This document shows, piece after piece, positions 27,302 to 36,549 of a stretch of 64,000 nt of DNA (position 1 is the first letter of the stretch; each line of letters begins with the position of its first letter). The DNA is taken from contig JAEZGX010000030.1 in NCBI GenBank assembly GCA_023416735.1, positions 1 to 64,000 on the forward strand, given 5' to 3'. The notes beneath the pieces were generated by a model. It did not search any database. It had not been told where the DNA came from and saw only the letters and a program-made list of their open reading frames with translations. This DNA comes from Verrucomicrobiota bacterium. GTDB lineage: Bacteria > Verrucomicrobiota > Verrucomicrobiia > Opitutales > Opitutaceae. The position numbers and the translations under genes are program-made.

Positions 27302-29269
27302 ATGCTGACGCCCGGCGAAATCCGCCACGGCCTCGAAACGCCGCACCCATTCCGACCGGCCGACGGCTACTTCCGCCTCGAAGGTTGGGCGCTCATCCTC
27401 GACGCCGCACAGCCCACACGCGTCCGCCTTCGCATTGGCGAAAACATCTTCGCGCCCGAAGCTGTCCTCGACCGCCCTGACGTCGCGGCCGCGTTCCCCA
27501 GCGATCCGCACGCCCTCCACAGCGGCTTTCGCTTCCTCTGCTATCTCCCCTTCGGGCTCCACCTCGGCTCTCTCGAAGCATCGATTGACTCCACAAACTG
27601 GATACACGTTCGCACCCTCGCGATCCCCGTGGCTTCGCATCCGCTGCTCGGCGCCTTCGAAACTCCGCCGCCGGAAACCGTCATCCAAGAGCCAACGCGC
27701 GTTGCCGGCTGGGCCTTTCATCCCGAATTCACGCTCGCCGATCTCGCGCTGCGCTTCGGCAACACCGAAGTCGCTTGCGATCGCGATCTCTCGCGCACCG
27801 ACGTCGCCCAACTTTTCCCCCAACACTCCGCCGCCGCGCACTCCGGTTTTATCACCTCGGAAAACCTCCCCCGCGGCGCCGGCAAACTTCGCCTTCGCGC
27901 CGAAACCACCTGCGGCCGCAATTACTTTCTCGAATCCTCTCTCCGCGGCGACATCCGCCACGGCAACGCTCCGCGCAACTCCCCCTTCGCGAGCGTCCGC
28001 ACACCGCTCACCGTTCCGCCCGCGTCCGCCCATCGCTCCACCGGCACCCCTGGGACACGCGCGTTTCCACCGGCCGGCCCGCGCAACATTCTCTTCGCCC
28101 TCTACGGCGATTTCACGTGCAACAGCGCGCTTCACGTCGCCGCGCTCGCCAACGAATTGATCGCCCGCGGCTACGACTGCGTCGTCGCCGGCCCATCGCA
28201 CAAGGAAACCGTCACCTCGCTCCCGCGCGCCCGCTTCATGGCGCTCGAGTTCGACGAATGGGAAAATCTGCCCGACTACTTCGTCGATCACCGCGGTCCT
28301 GCGCTCGTTCACCCCTGGACCCCGCGCGAAAACGTCCGCCGTTTCACCGAACGCATCTGCAGCGCGTATCAGATTCCCCACTTCATCCATCTCGAGGACC
28401 ACGAGCCCACCCTCCTCGAAACTCATCTCGGCCTTTCCACCTCCGAACTCCTCCATCTTTCCTCCGCCGAACTCGACGCCCGCGTGCCCAAACATCTTTC
28501 GCACCCGCGTCACTCTGCCGAGTTCCTTCGCCGCTCCGCCGGAGTCACCACGATCGTCGAAAAACTCGCCGAACTCGTCCCGCCCGGCGTTCCGCAACTC
28601 ACCTTCTGGCCTGCCGCCGATCCCACGCTTTTCGGCCCGCGCGATCCCGATCCCGCCCTACGCGCTTCGCTCGGCATCGCGCCTGACGACACCGTTCTTT
28701 TCTACCACGGCAACGTCCACGCCGCCAATGCCGCCGAAGTCTCCGAGCTCTACCGCGCCGTAGCTCTTCTCAATCGCCGCTGCCGCCGCACGTTTTTGAT
28801 CCGCACCGGCCGCGACGATCCCGCCCTCATGGAATCCGCGACCCGCGAAATCGGCTCGCACCTGCTGCACCTCGGACACATTTCAGCGCACCGCTTTCTG
28901 CCCGAGCTCATGCGCCTCGCCGACTGTTTCGTGCAACCCGGTCTCCCCGGCGCCTTCAACAATTTCCGTTTCCCTTCCAAGCTTCCCGAATTCTTCGCGA
29001 TCGGCCGCCCCGTCATTCTGCCGCACACGAATCTTGGCGCGGTCGTAAAACATCGCGAAGACGCCTTCGTTCTCCCCCAAGCCGACGCCACTGCGATCGC
29101 CGACGCCGTCCTCGAACTCCACCGCGATCCCGCACTCTCCCGCCGCCTCGCCGCCGGCGCCCTCGCCTTCTCCGCCCGCGAATTCTCCTGGTCCCGCAGC
29201 GCCGCCCACCTGCTCGACTTCTACCTCGCTCACGCTCCGGCACTCCAGCCCGCCTCGCGATCCGATTAA
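27302..29269 (+). CDS. Modular glycosyltransferase: two GWA modules plus GT-B domain
   Basis: 655 residues from ATG 27302. Two N-terminal ~90-residue modules share a pattern: the first has FRLEGWALILD (W29) through RPDVAAAFPSDPHALHSGF, the second RVAGWAFHPEF (W137) through RTDVAQLFP and AAHSGF. From ~255 there is a GT-B fold: ILFALYGDFTCNSALHVAAL, later TVLFYHGNVHAANAAEVSE, FLIRTGRDDPALME, and the nucleotide-sugar site LADCFVQPGLPGAFNNFRFP followed by KLPEFFAIGRPVILP (~560-590). It is the last gene of the locus and is followed by two leftward genes. The sugar donor is unknown. The same modules occur in the 1326-residue fusion upstream, suggesting a shared glycan ligand or partner (inference). 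Confidence 0.85.
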   Translation: MLTPGEIRHGLETPHPFRPADGYFRLEGWALILDAAQPTRVRLRIGENIFAPEAVLDRPDVAAAFPSDPHALHSGFRFLCYLPFGLHLGSLEASIDSTNWIHVRTLAIPVASHPLLGAFETPPPETVIQEPTRVAGWAFHPEFTLADLALRFGNTEVACDRDLSRTDVAQLFPQHSAAAHSGFITSENLPRGAGKLRLRAETTCGRNYFLESSLRGDIRHGNAPRNSPFASVRTPLTVPPASAHRSTGTPGTRAFPPAGPRNILFALYGDFTCNSALHVAALANELIARGYDCVVAGPSHKETVTSLPRARFMALEFDEWENLPDYFVDHRGPALVHPWTPRENVRRFTERICSAYQIPHFIHLEDHEPTLLETHLGLSTSELLHLSSAELDARVPKHLSHPRHSAEFLRRSAGVTTIVEKLAELVPPGVPQLTFWPAADPTLFGPRDPDPALRASLGIAPDDTVLFYHGNVHAANAAEVSELYRAVALLNRRCRRTFLIRTGRDDPALMESATREIGSHLLHLGHISAHRFLPELMRLADCFVQPGLPGAFNNFRFPSKLPEFFAIGRPVILPHTNLGAVVKHREDAFVLPQADATAIADAVLELHRDPALSRRLAAGALAFSAREFSWSRSAAHLLDFYLAHAPALQPASRSD

Positions 29270-29311
29270 TATTGGAAAACGTCTCGCTGCCCGACTTCAC
29301 CGGCCGGTTCC

Positions 29312-29344
29312 AAAAAAAAGGCCGCCCGGATCTTCCGAGCGGCC
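29312..29344 (-). terminator. Rho-independent terminator for the outer-membrane barrel gene
   Basis: On the minus strand GGCCGC, a partly paired loop containing TCGGAAGATCCGG, then GCGGCC is followed by eight T residues (seen as A-tract 29312-29319 on the plus strand). It sits 26 bases past the minus-strand stop at 29370, exactly where a terminator is expected. Confidence 0.85.
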
Positions 29345-29369
29345 TCGCTTGGACAATCGCGAATTACGA

Positions 29370-29885
29370 TTAGAAGCGAACCCCAAGTCCGAGCTCCACG
29401 GCGACATCGTCGCCCACGGTGATCGGATAGTTAAACAGCTTCACTTCATCGATCCACAGATAGCGCACTCCGGCTTTCAGCGTGACCCTCTCAGTTGCCT
29501 TGAACGCCACACCGGTGAAGGCCTGCGCCGTGAAAGCCCAGCCGTCGTCACTCAGGCCGAACCCCCAGATCCGCACATTGCTCGCGCCGGCACCTGCGCC
29601 CGCGTAGAAGCTCACCGACTTGTCCAAGGGTTTCGTCGCAAAGCGATAGTTCAGCATCACGGGAATGATGTCGGCCGACGCGCCGAAGTCGCTTTGGTGA
29701 GCGTAGCCGACCTCAACCTCCACGCCGTGCAGCAGCGTTTCGGCTTTCGACAAGTCGACGCCCAAATGGCCGGCGATAAACACGTCCTCGCTATCGACAA
29801 GATAGCCGACGTTCCCGCCGACATAAGAGCCCGCGGCAAATGCCGACGAAGCAGCTGAAAGAAGAATACAGAGCAGTTTTTTCAT
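29370..29885 (-). CDS. Outer-membrane beta-barrel protein
   Basis: 171 residues from ATG 29885; the frame is open upstream but the signal peptide fixes the start. MKKLLCILLSAASSAFAAG is a clear Sec signal peptide. The mature part has alternating-residue strands (YVGGNVGYLV, VEVEVGYAHQ, VSFYAGAGAGASNV, VTLKAGVRYLWI) and ends LGLGVRF, a terminal Phe typical of Bam-inserted barrels. About eight strands fit an OmpA/OmpW/opacity-like small barrel. No catalytic motif is visible. It is monocistronic, with its own terminator and a 190-base upstream gap. Function unknown. Confidence 0.8.
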   Translation of the reverse strand: MKKLLCILLSAASSAFAAGSYVGGNVGYLVDSEDVFIAGHLGVDLSKAETLLHGVEVEVGYAHQSDFGASADIIPVMLNYRFATKPLDKSVSFYAGAGAGASNVRIWGFGLSDDGWAFTAQAFTGVAFKATERVTLKAGVRYLWIDEVKLFNYPITVGDDVAVELGLGVRF

Positions 29886-30081
29886 GTGTTGAGCTGGTGT
29901 AGTTGTAGTCAGGATCTCACTACAAGCGGCGCCCCGAAGTTCAAAGCACCTGCATTGCAGAAAGAGCGAGCGGAGATGATGGCCCGCTTCGCCGACGTCA
30001 ATGGAGCTCTGCAAAACAGAAGCCTCCCGTCTCGCCCCATTAGCCCCACTGTAATCGCATGGCATCTGCGGCTCACTTCCC

Positions 30082-30113
30082 AAAAAAAACCGCCCGGATT
30101 TCTCCGGGCGGTT
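30082..30113 (-). terminator. Rho-independent terminator for rpsA
   Basis: On the minus strand AACCGCCCGG, loop AGAAAT, CCGGGCGGTT, followed by a run of T (plus-strand A-tract 30082-30089). The stem is about ten perfect pairs. It lies ~45 bases after the rpsA stop. Confidence 0.9.
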
Positions 30114-30158
30114 TGGTTAATTCGCTTAGTTCGGCGTGATTCGCGGGTGATCCGCTGA

Positions 30159-31832
<1,674 letters not shown>

Positions 31833-32029
31833 ATAACGGAGACCCGCGAAACGCCGTCTGCTCCAGAACGTCGATCCACCGGCCGGTGGCCCGCCGCTAA
31901 GCGGCAAGCCGTAGGTTGACTGTTAACTGACGTGTAGCGATCGACGGGAGCACGCGGCGACGTCGACCGAACCGATAGCAAGTGCCGCGAAGGGCCGACA
32001 TTCCCGAACCGCCCCTGCCCCCGCAAGCC

Positions 32030-32515
32030 TCAATTTGGCGTCACGACGTCTTCGCCCGCCTGCCCCAACTCCGCCTCCAAGGCCGCAAAAAAGCCGCCAT
32101 ACAACCCATGCTCCCGCACCGCGATATCCGTCGCCCCGCGGAAGCCTTCGCTCTCTTCCTGCTCACGCACAACGACAGCCACTTGCGTCACTCCCGGCGT
32201 GAACGAATCGATCTTCACCTCCAATGAGTTCTGGCGTGCGATCCCAAACGCCTCCGTCGTCCGCAACCCGCTGTGCGCACGAATGATCCCTTGAGCGCCC
32301 GCCGCGCGTGATACCGTGAAATCGATCCGCTTCATCGCCCGCCGGGCCGCCTCAAACACGTCTTTCTGCTCCGCCTGATACTCGCGGATCTTCGGCTGCG
32401 GCGCCTCAAACCGCTCCCTCAACCGCGGCGGCAAATCCGTCGATTCGCAGCCCGTGAAAGCAAACGAACCGAACGCTAGGACGACACCGAGAAAAACGCG
32501 GGGGATGTAGGTCAT
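32030..32515 (-). CDS. Small outer-membrane-type lipoprotein
   Basis: 161 residues from ATG 32515. A lipoprotein signal peptide (FLGVVLAFGSFAFTGC) ends in the lipobox Thr-Gly-Cys. The mature part begins ESTDLPPRLRERFEAPQPK and contains EYQAEQKDVFEAARRAMKRIDF, reminiscent of small lipoproteins in which one alpha-beta domain follows the anchor. No enzymatic motif is seen. It is followed on the minus strand by a ~200-base gap to rpsA. Function unknown. Confidence 0.75.
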   Translation of the reverse strand: MTYIPRVFLGVVLAFGSFAFTGCESTDLPPRLRERFEAPQPKIREYQAEQKDVFEAARRAMKRIDFTVSRAAGAQGIIRAHSGLRTTEAFGIARQNSLEVKIDSFTPGVTQVAVVVREQEESEGFRGATDIAVREHGLYGGFFAALEAELGQAGEDVVTPN

Positions 32516-32548
32516 TCGAGTAAACAACTCACTCCCCCTACCACCTTT

Positions 32549-32574
32549 GTCATTCTGAGCGAAGCGAAGAATCT
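32549..32574. repeat. Dispersed repeat of the GTCATTCTGAGCGAAGCGAAG type
   Basis: The 26-base string starting GTCATTCTGAGCGAAGC and ending GAAGAATCT is a short dispersed element I recognise from several bacterial phyla, typically in intergenic DNA. Here it lies between the lipoprotein gene and agmatine deiminase. Copy number in this genome cannot be judged from one window. Confidence 0.6.
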
Positions 32575-32605
32575 ACTTCCACGCCCGTCGCCACCATCTC
32601 CCTCT

Positions 32606-33700
32606 TTACTTGCCGCGGGTCCTGCCCGCCGAAGCCTTGGCCGAGGCGGGTTGCTGCTGCGACAAACAGTGCAGCGTCCCCAGCCCCCAGATGATGTGAT
32701 AACAATCGATCGGAATCACCTCACGGCCCGGGAAACACGCGCCCAGCACTTCGTTCGCTTCCGCATCGCGCTTTGGCTGCCTAAAATTCGGCACCAACAC
32801 CGCGCCGTTGATCACGAGGAAATTCGCATAACTCGCCGGCACCATCTGCCCTTTGAACCCAAATGGTTTCGGCATCGGCAGCGTCGCGATTTCGAATTTT
32901 TTCCCCTTCGGCGTCCGGAAGCTTTTCAACCGCTCCATCACTTCTTCGAGGATCTTGTGATTCGGATCGCGCTTGTTCGTCTCGATGCAGGTCACAAACG
33001 CATCCTCGCGATAAAACCGCGTGATGTCGTCAATGTGCCCGTCCGTATCATCTCCAACAATACCTTCGCCGACCCACAGGATCGTCTTCACCCCGAGATA
33101 ATCCTTCAAATTACGCTCGATCTGCTCGCGCGTGAGATGCGGATTCCGGTTCTCGTTCAACAAACACTGCTCGCTCGTCAGCAGCAACCCCGCCCCGTTC
33201 ACGTCGATCGATCCGCCTTCGAGAATCATGTCGTTCACGAAGCGCCGCATCTTCAGTTTCTTCGCGATGCTCGGCGGGATCTCGTTGTCCAAATCGTAAG
33301 GCGGATACTTGTCGCCCCACGCATTGTAAGCCCAGTCGGTGATGGCGACTTCGCCGCTCTTGTCGTTCTTCACGAAGATCGGTCCGTGATCGCGACACCA
33401 CGCATCGTTGGTCGGGTGATCGTAGAACGTTACCCGCGACATCTCTGCGCCGGCCTTCTCGCAAAACCACTTCGCGCGCGCCTGCAGTTTCTCAGCGCAG
33501 TTGATCCGCACCTCCTGAAACCGGCTGATCGCCGCGACAAAGGTGGCATACGCCTCCGGCACCGGGCGAAATTGCCCGGGCCACGACTTGCGATTATGCG
33601 GCCACGAAAGCCAAACCGCCTCCTGCGCCTCCCACTCCGCCGGCATGCGAAAGCCGAGCGAAGCGGGCGTCTTCTTTTTCGAATCTAGTTTTTTAACCAC
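32606..33700 (-). CDS. aguA: Agmatine deiminase
   Basis: 364 residues of the peptidyl-arginine-deiminase/AguA family. It hydrolyses agmatine to N-carbamoylputrescine and ammonia in the cytoplasm. Evidence: LGFRMPAEWEAQEAVWLSWP (15-34), NDAWCRDHGPIFV (substrate Asp/Arg block), ILEGGSIDVNG, GDDTDGHIDDITRF with the catalytic His/Asp, and nucleophile C345 in LGTLHCLSQQQ. The start is GTG 33700, giving the short lead usual for the family; it lies inside the left arm of an inverted repeat. After SQQQ, where homologues normally finish, it carries an extra tail PASAKASAGRTRGK encoded by a palindromic repeat. The next enzyme of the pathway is encoded just upstream. Confidence 0.95.
   Translation of the reverse strand: MVKKLDSKKKTPASLGFRMPAEWEAQEAVWLSWPHNRKSWPGQFRPVPEAYATFVAAISRFQEVRINCAEKLQARAKWFCEKAGAEMSRVTFYDHPTNDAWCRDHGPIFVKNDKSGEVAITDWAYNAWGDKYPPYDLDNEIPPSIAKKLKMRRFVNDMILEGGSIDVNGAGLLLTSEQCLLNENRNPHLTREQIERNLKDYLGVKTILWVGEGIVGDDTDGHIDDITRFYREDAFVTCIETNKRDPNHKILEEVMERLKSFRTPKGKKFEIATLPMPKPFGFKGQMVPASYANFLVINGAVLVPNFRQPKRDAEANEVLGACFPGREVIPIDCYHIIWGLGTLHCLSQQQPASAKASAGRTRGK
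32626..32651. repeat. Palindromic repeat inside the 3' end of aguA
   Basis: CCCGCC, an imperfectly paired centre GAAGCCTTGGCCGA, then GGCGGG. Translated on the minus strand it gives the PASAKASAG tail. This looks like a dispersed REP-type palindrome that entered the end of the reading frame and was tolerated. Confidence 0.6.
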
Positions 33701-33771
33701 GGATGAACACGGATGGACACAGATTTAACCGGTGGACCGTGATCCGTGTCCATCCGTGTTCATCTGTGGTT
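33695..33771. repeat. Large inverted repeat of the GATGAACACGGATGGACAC family
   Basis: Two 30-base arms (33695-33724 and 33742-33771) are reverse complements at 28 of 30 positions and enclose 17 bases. The arms begin AACCAC and contain GATGAACACGGATGGACAC. It occupies nearly all of the aguB-aguA gap and overlaps the aguA GTG start. In RNA it would form a very stable hairpin. Confidence 0.85.
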
Positions 33772-33778
33772 GATTCAC

Positions 33779-34726
33779 TCAATCGATAAACCGCTTCGTC
33801 AGGTTTTCGTAAGCATCGATCCGCCGATCGCGCAGGAACGGCCAGTGCGTGCGTGTCACGTCGACCTTCCCCAACTCCACCGGCACGATCATCACTTCCT
33901 CCTGATCGATGCTCGCCTTCGCGAGGATCTGACCGCTCGTGCCCGCCACGAAGCTCTGTCCCCAGAACTCGATGCCGGGCCCGCCCACTTTCTCGAGCAC
34001 TTCCGTGCCGATGCGATTCACCGCCGCGACATAGCAACCATTCGCGACTGCATGGCTGCGCTGGATCGTTTCCCACGCGCCATGTTGATTCGTTCCGTAT
34101 TCTTCCTTTTCGCCGGGATGCCAGCCGATCGCGGTCGGATAAAACAAGATCTCAGCACCTTGCATCGCCGTGAGACGCGCGCCTTCCGGATACCATTGAT
34201 CCCAGCAAACGAGCACGCCGATCTTGCCGAACTTCGTGTCCCACGCGCGAAACCCCGTGTCGCCCGGCGTGAAGTAGAACTTCTCGTAGTAAAGCGGATC
34301 ATCCGGAATGTGCATCTTCCGATACACGCCCAGCAGCTTTCCATCCGCGTCGATGATGACCGCCGTGTTGTGATACAGCCCGCTCGCGCGTTTTTCGAAC
34401 AGCGAACCGATGATCACCACGCCGTATTTCTTCGCGATTCTCTGCAACGCCACGGTGCTCGGCCCGCCCGGAATTGCTTCGGCCAGTTTGAAGTGCTCGT
34501 GATCCTCGCTCTGACAAAAATACTGCGAGCGAAACAGCTCCTGCGTGCAGATGATGTTCGCCCCCTGCTTCGCCGCTTTTTCCGCGAGTTCGAGCGTCTT
34601 CTTCAGATTCTCCGCCGGACTAGGCGAACAGGCATGCTGCAGCAGCCCAAGCTTCACCGTCGTGCCGCGCGTGGACGGATGGCTGTAGCCCGCTCCGCCC
34701 GGAAGTTTCGTGCGCCGATTTTTCAT
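33779..34726 (-). CDS. aguB: N-carbamoylputrescine amidase
   Basis: 315 residues of the nitrilase/carbon-nitrogen hydrolase superfamily, converting N-carbamoylputrescine to putrescine, CO2 and ammonia. The catalytic Glu-Lys-Cys triad is visible: E63 in IICTQELF, K137 in VYRKMHIPDDPLYYEKFYF and C174 in VLVCWDQWYPEGARL. KLGLLQHACSPSPAENL marks the family N-terminus. About 22 residues precede it, so the true start may be later than ATG 34726. EYGTNQHGAWETIQRSHAVA matches the AguB type. It begins 3 bases after hisG and precedes aguA, so hisG-aguB-aguA is probably one transcript interrupted by the 33695-33771 hairpin. Confidence 0.95.
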   Translation of the reverse strand: MKNRRTKLPGGAGYSHPSTRGTTVKLGLLQHACSPSPAENLKKTLELAEKAAKQGANIICTQELFRSQYFCQSEDHEHFKLAEAIPGGPSTVALQRIAKKYGVVIIGSLFEKRASGLYHNTAVIIDADGKLLGVYRKMHIPDDPLYYEKFYFTPGDTGFRAWDTKFGKIGVLVCWDQWYPEGARLTAMQGAEILFYPTAIGWHPGEKEEYGTNQHGAWETIQRSHAVANGCYVAAVNRIGTEVLEKVGGPGIEFWGQSFVAGTSGQILAKASIDQEEVMIVPVELGKVDVTRTHWPFLRDRRIDAYENLTKRFID

Positions 34727-34729
34727 TCC

Positions 34730-35629
34730 TCAATAAACAACCTTGTTCAGCGGATATTCAACTATCCCTTCCGCTCCGAGCGCCTTTAGCTGCGGAATAA
34801 TTTCCCGCACGACGTTTTCATCGATGATCGTTTCGATCGCGACCCAGTCGGGGTTGCTCAAGTGCGAAATCGTCGGATTGCGCAAGGCCGGCAGCGCTTG
34901 CACCAGCTTCTCCAACGACGCCCGCGGCAGATTCATCTTCAAACCCACCTTGCTCTCCGCCTCCAAAGCGCCGCGCAACAGCAGCGCGATCATTTCGATC
35001 TTCTTCCGCTTCTCCGGGTTCGCCCAGCTCGTCTTGTTGGCGATGAACTTCGTGTTCGTCTCCAGCAGCGTATCCACAATCCGGAGCTTGTTCGCCCGCA
35101 GGGAACTGCCCGTCTCCGTGATGTCCACAATCGCATCTACCAGATCCGGCACTTTCACCTCAGTCGCGCCCCAGGAAAATTCCACCTGCACCGGAATTCC
35201 TTTCTGCGCGAAATAACGCTTCACCGTGCCGACGAGCTCCGTCGCCACGCGTTTGCCTGCGAGTTGCTCCGGCTTCGTGATGTCCGACGCCTCCGGCACG
35301 CACAACACCCAGCGCGATTTCTGCGTCGACGCGCGGCTGTAAACCAGGTCGCACACTTCGACCACGTCGGATTCGTTCTCCTTGATCCAGTCGCCGCCCG
35401 TCAGTCCGCAGTCGAAAAACCCATGCTCCACATAACGGCTGATCTCCTGCGCGCGCACGAAACGGCCATCGAGTTCCTCATCGTTGATCGACGGTTTGTA
35501 GGAGCGCGAACTGGTCGTGATCTTCCAGCCAGCTTTGCCGAACAGATTTTTGGTGGACTCCTCGAGACTGCCTTTCGGCAACCCGAGCATCAGAAGCGGT
35601 TTTCGAGCGGACACGCGCGTCACGCTCAC
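34730..35629 (-). CDS. hisG: ATP phosphoribosyltransferase, long form
   Basis: First enzyme of histidine synthesis: ATP + PRPP to phosphoribosyl-ATP. I chose GTG 35629 (299 residues, the usual long-form length) because a GAAGGCGAG ribosome site lies 9 bases before it and the family sequence begins at KPLLMLGLPKGSLEES. ATG 35713 would add 28 residues without family similarity. Evidence: DGRFVRAQEISRYVEHGFFD, DCGLTGGDWI, the PRPP-binding loop DAIVDITETGSSLRANKL, and a C-terminal regulatory ACT-like domain (~225-299, RASLEKLVQALPALRNPT, VVREIIPQLKALGAEGIV). The long form is a stand-alone hexamer inhibited by histidine and needs no HisZ. No other his gene is in the window. Confidence 0.95.
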   Translation of the reverse strand: MSVTRVSARKPLLMLGLPKGSLEESTKNLFGKAGWKITTSSRSYKPSINDEELDGRFVRAQEISRYVEHGFFDCGLTGGDWIKENESDVVEVCDLVYSRASTQKSRWVLCVPEASDITKPEQLAGKRVATELVGTVKRYFAQKGIPVQVEFSWGATEVKVPDLVDAIVDITETGSSLRANKLRIVDTLLETNTKFIANKTSWANPEKRKKIEMIALLLRGALEAESKVGLKMNLPRASLEKLVQALPALRNPTISHLSNPDWVAIETIIDENVVREIIPQLKALGAEGIVEYPLNKVVY

Positions 35630-35755
35630 ATGGCACAACTCGCCTTCAAGAAAATTCTCCTTCTCGGCAAATCCCCGATTCCGCTCCGGCCATTCGCTTT
35701 TGACAAATAGCATTGTAAAACTCACATACCCGCAACGCATCGCTCCCCCTTTCCA

Positions 35756-36508
35756 ATGCGCGCTGAACCGAAACCGTTGGTCGTTGTAGTCGAAGACGAA
35801 GTCGAACTCGCCAACCTCATCGCCGAGCATCTCGAACGCGCCGGCATGCAGACCCAAATCTGCAACCGCACCGCTCACGCGCTGCGTTTCCTGAAACATA
35901 ACTTCGCCAATCTCCTGTTGCTCGACATCGGCCTCCCCGATGGCAGCGGATTTAACCTCCTCGACGAGCTGAAAGCCGCCGACATCAGCGTCCCGGTCAT
36001 TTTCCTCACGGGCGAAATCACCGAAACGACCAAAATCCGCGGCCTCGAATCCGGCGGCGACGATTACATCACCAAGCCTTTCAGCTACGCCGAACTGGTC
36101 GCGCGTATCCGCGCAGTATTACGCCGCGCCGAGTCGAAGTCCGACCACAACCTCACCAAAAACGTTCGCGTCGGCGACCAGCCCTTCGATTTCTGCGGCG
36201 CCAAAGTAACCCCCGACCGGCTCGAAATCGCCTTCCCCGACGGCGCCATCCAGAAGATCGGCCGCAAGGAACTCGGCATCCTCGCCTACCTCAACGCCAA
36301 TCAAGGCACCGTCATCACGCGCAAAGCCCTGATTCATTCCGTTTGGGGCATCCACGCCGACGTTCGCAGCCGCTCGCTCGACCAATACGTCGTCAAAGTC
36401 CGCGAGCTCTTCAAAGAGCACGGCCTCGATCTCTCCGCCTTCCGCACCGTTCACGGTATCGGCTACATCTTCGATCCCGCCGGCGTTTCCAAAGAAGGCC
36501 GCGAATAG
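35756..36508 (+). CDS. OmpR/PhoB-type response regulator
   Basis: 250 residues. The receiver domain 8-122 has acidic pocket E13-D14, phosphoacceptor D57 in LLLLDIGLPDGSG, T85 in IFLTGE and K107 in DDYITKPFS. The winged-helix DNA-binding domain ~150-243 has IGRKELGILAYLNANQGTVI, VWGIHADVRSRSLDQYVVKV and FRTVHGIGYIF. No histidine kinase gene is adjacent; the hybrid kinase 1.2 kb to the right has its own receiver. It is divergently oriented from hisG. Target promoters are unknown. Confidence 0.93.
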   Translation: MRAEPKPLVVVVEDEVELANLIAEHLERAGMQTQICNRTAHALRFLKHNFANLLLLDIGLPDGSGFNLLDELKAADISVPVIFLTGEITETTKIRGLESGGDDYITKPFSYAELVARIRAVLRRAESKSDHNLTKNVRVGDQPFDFCGAKVTPDRLEIAFPDGAIQKIGRKELGILAYLNANQGTVITRKALIHSVWGIHADVRSRSLDQYVVKVRELFKEHGLDLSAFRTVHGIGYIFDPAGVSKEGRE

Positions 36509-36511
36509 GGT

Positions 36512-36541
36512 CGCGGTCCCGAAGCGCAGTGCACGACCGCG
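36512..36541. terminator. Possible bidirectional hairpin between convergent genes
   Basis: CGCGGTC and GACCGCG form a 7-base stem around a 16-base loop between the response-regulator stop and the exonuclease stop. CTTCCCTCTT follows on the plus strand. The position suits a shared terminator, but the T-tract is poor. Confidence 0.35.
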
Positions 36542-36549
36542 CTTCCCTC

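Noticed and set aside
25155..27350. A 731-codon open frame antisense to the oxidoreductase and coiled-coil genes
   Set aside because: It crosses several sense genes and has low-complexity Gly/Glu/Val composition; the sense strand carries clear FAD and coiled-coil features.
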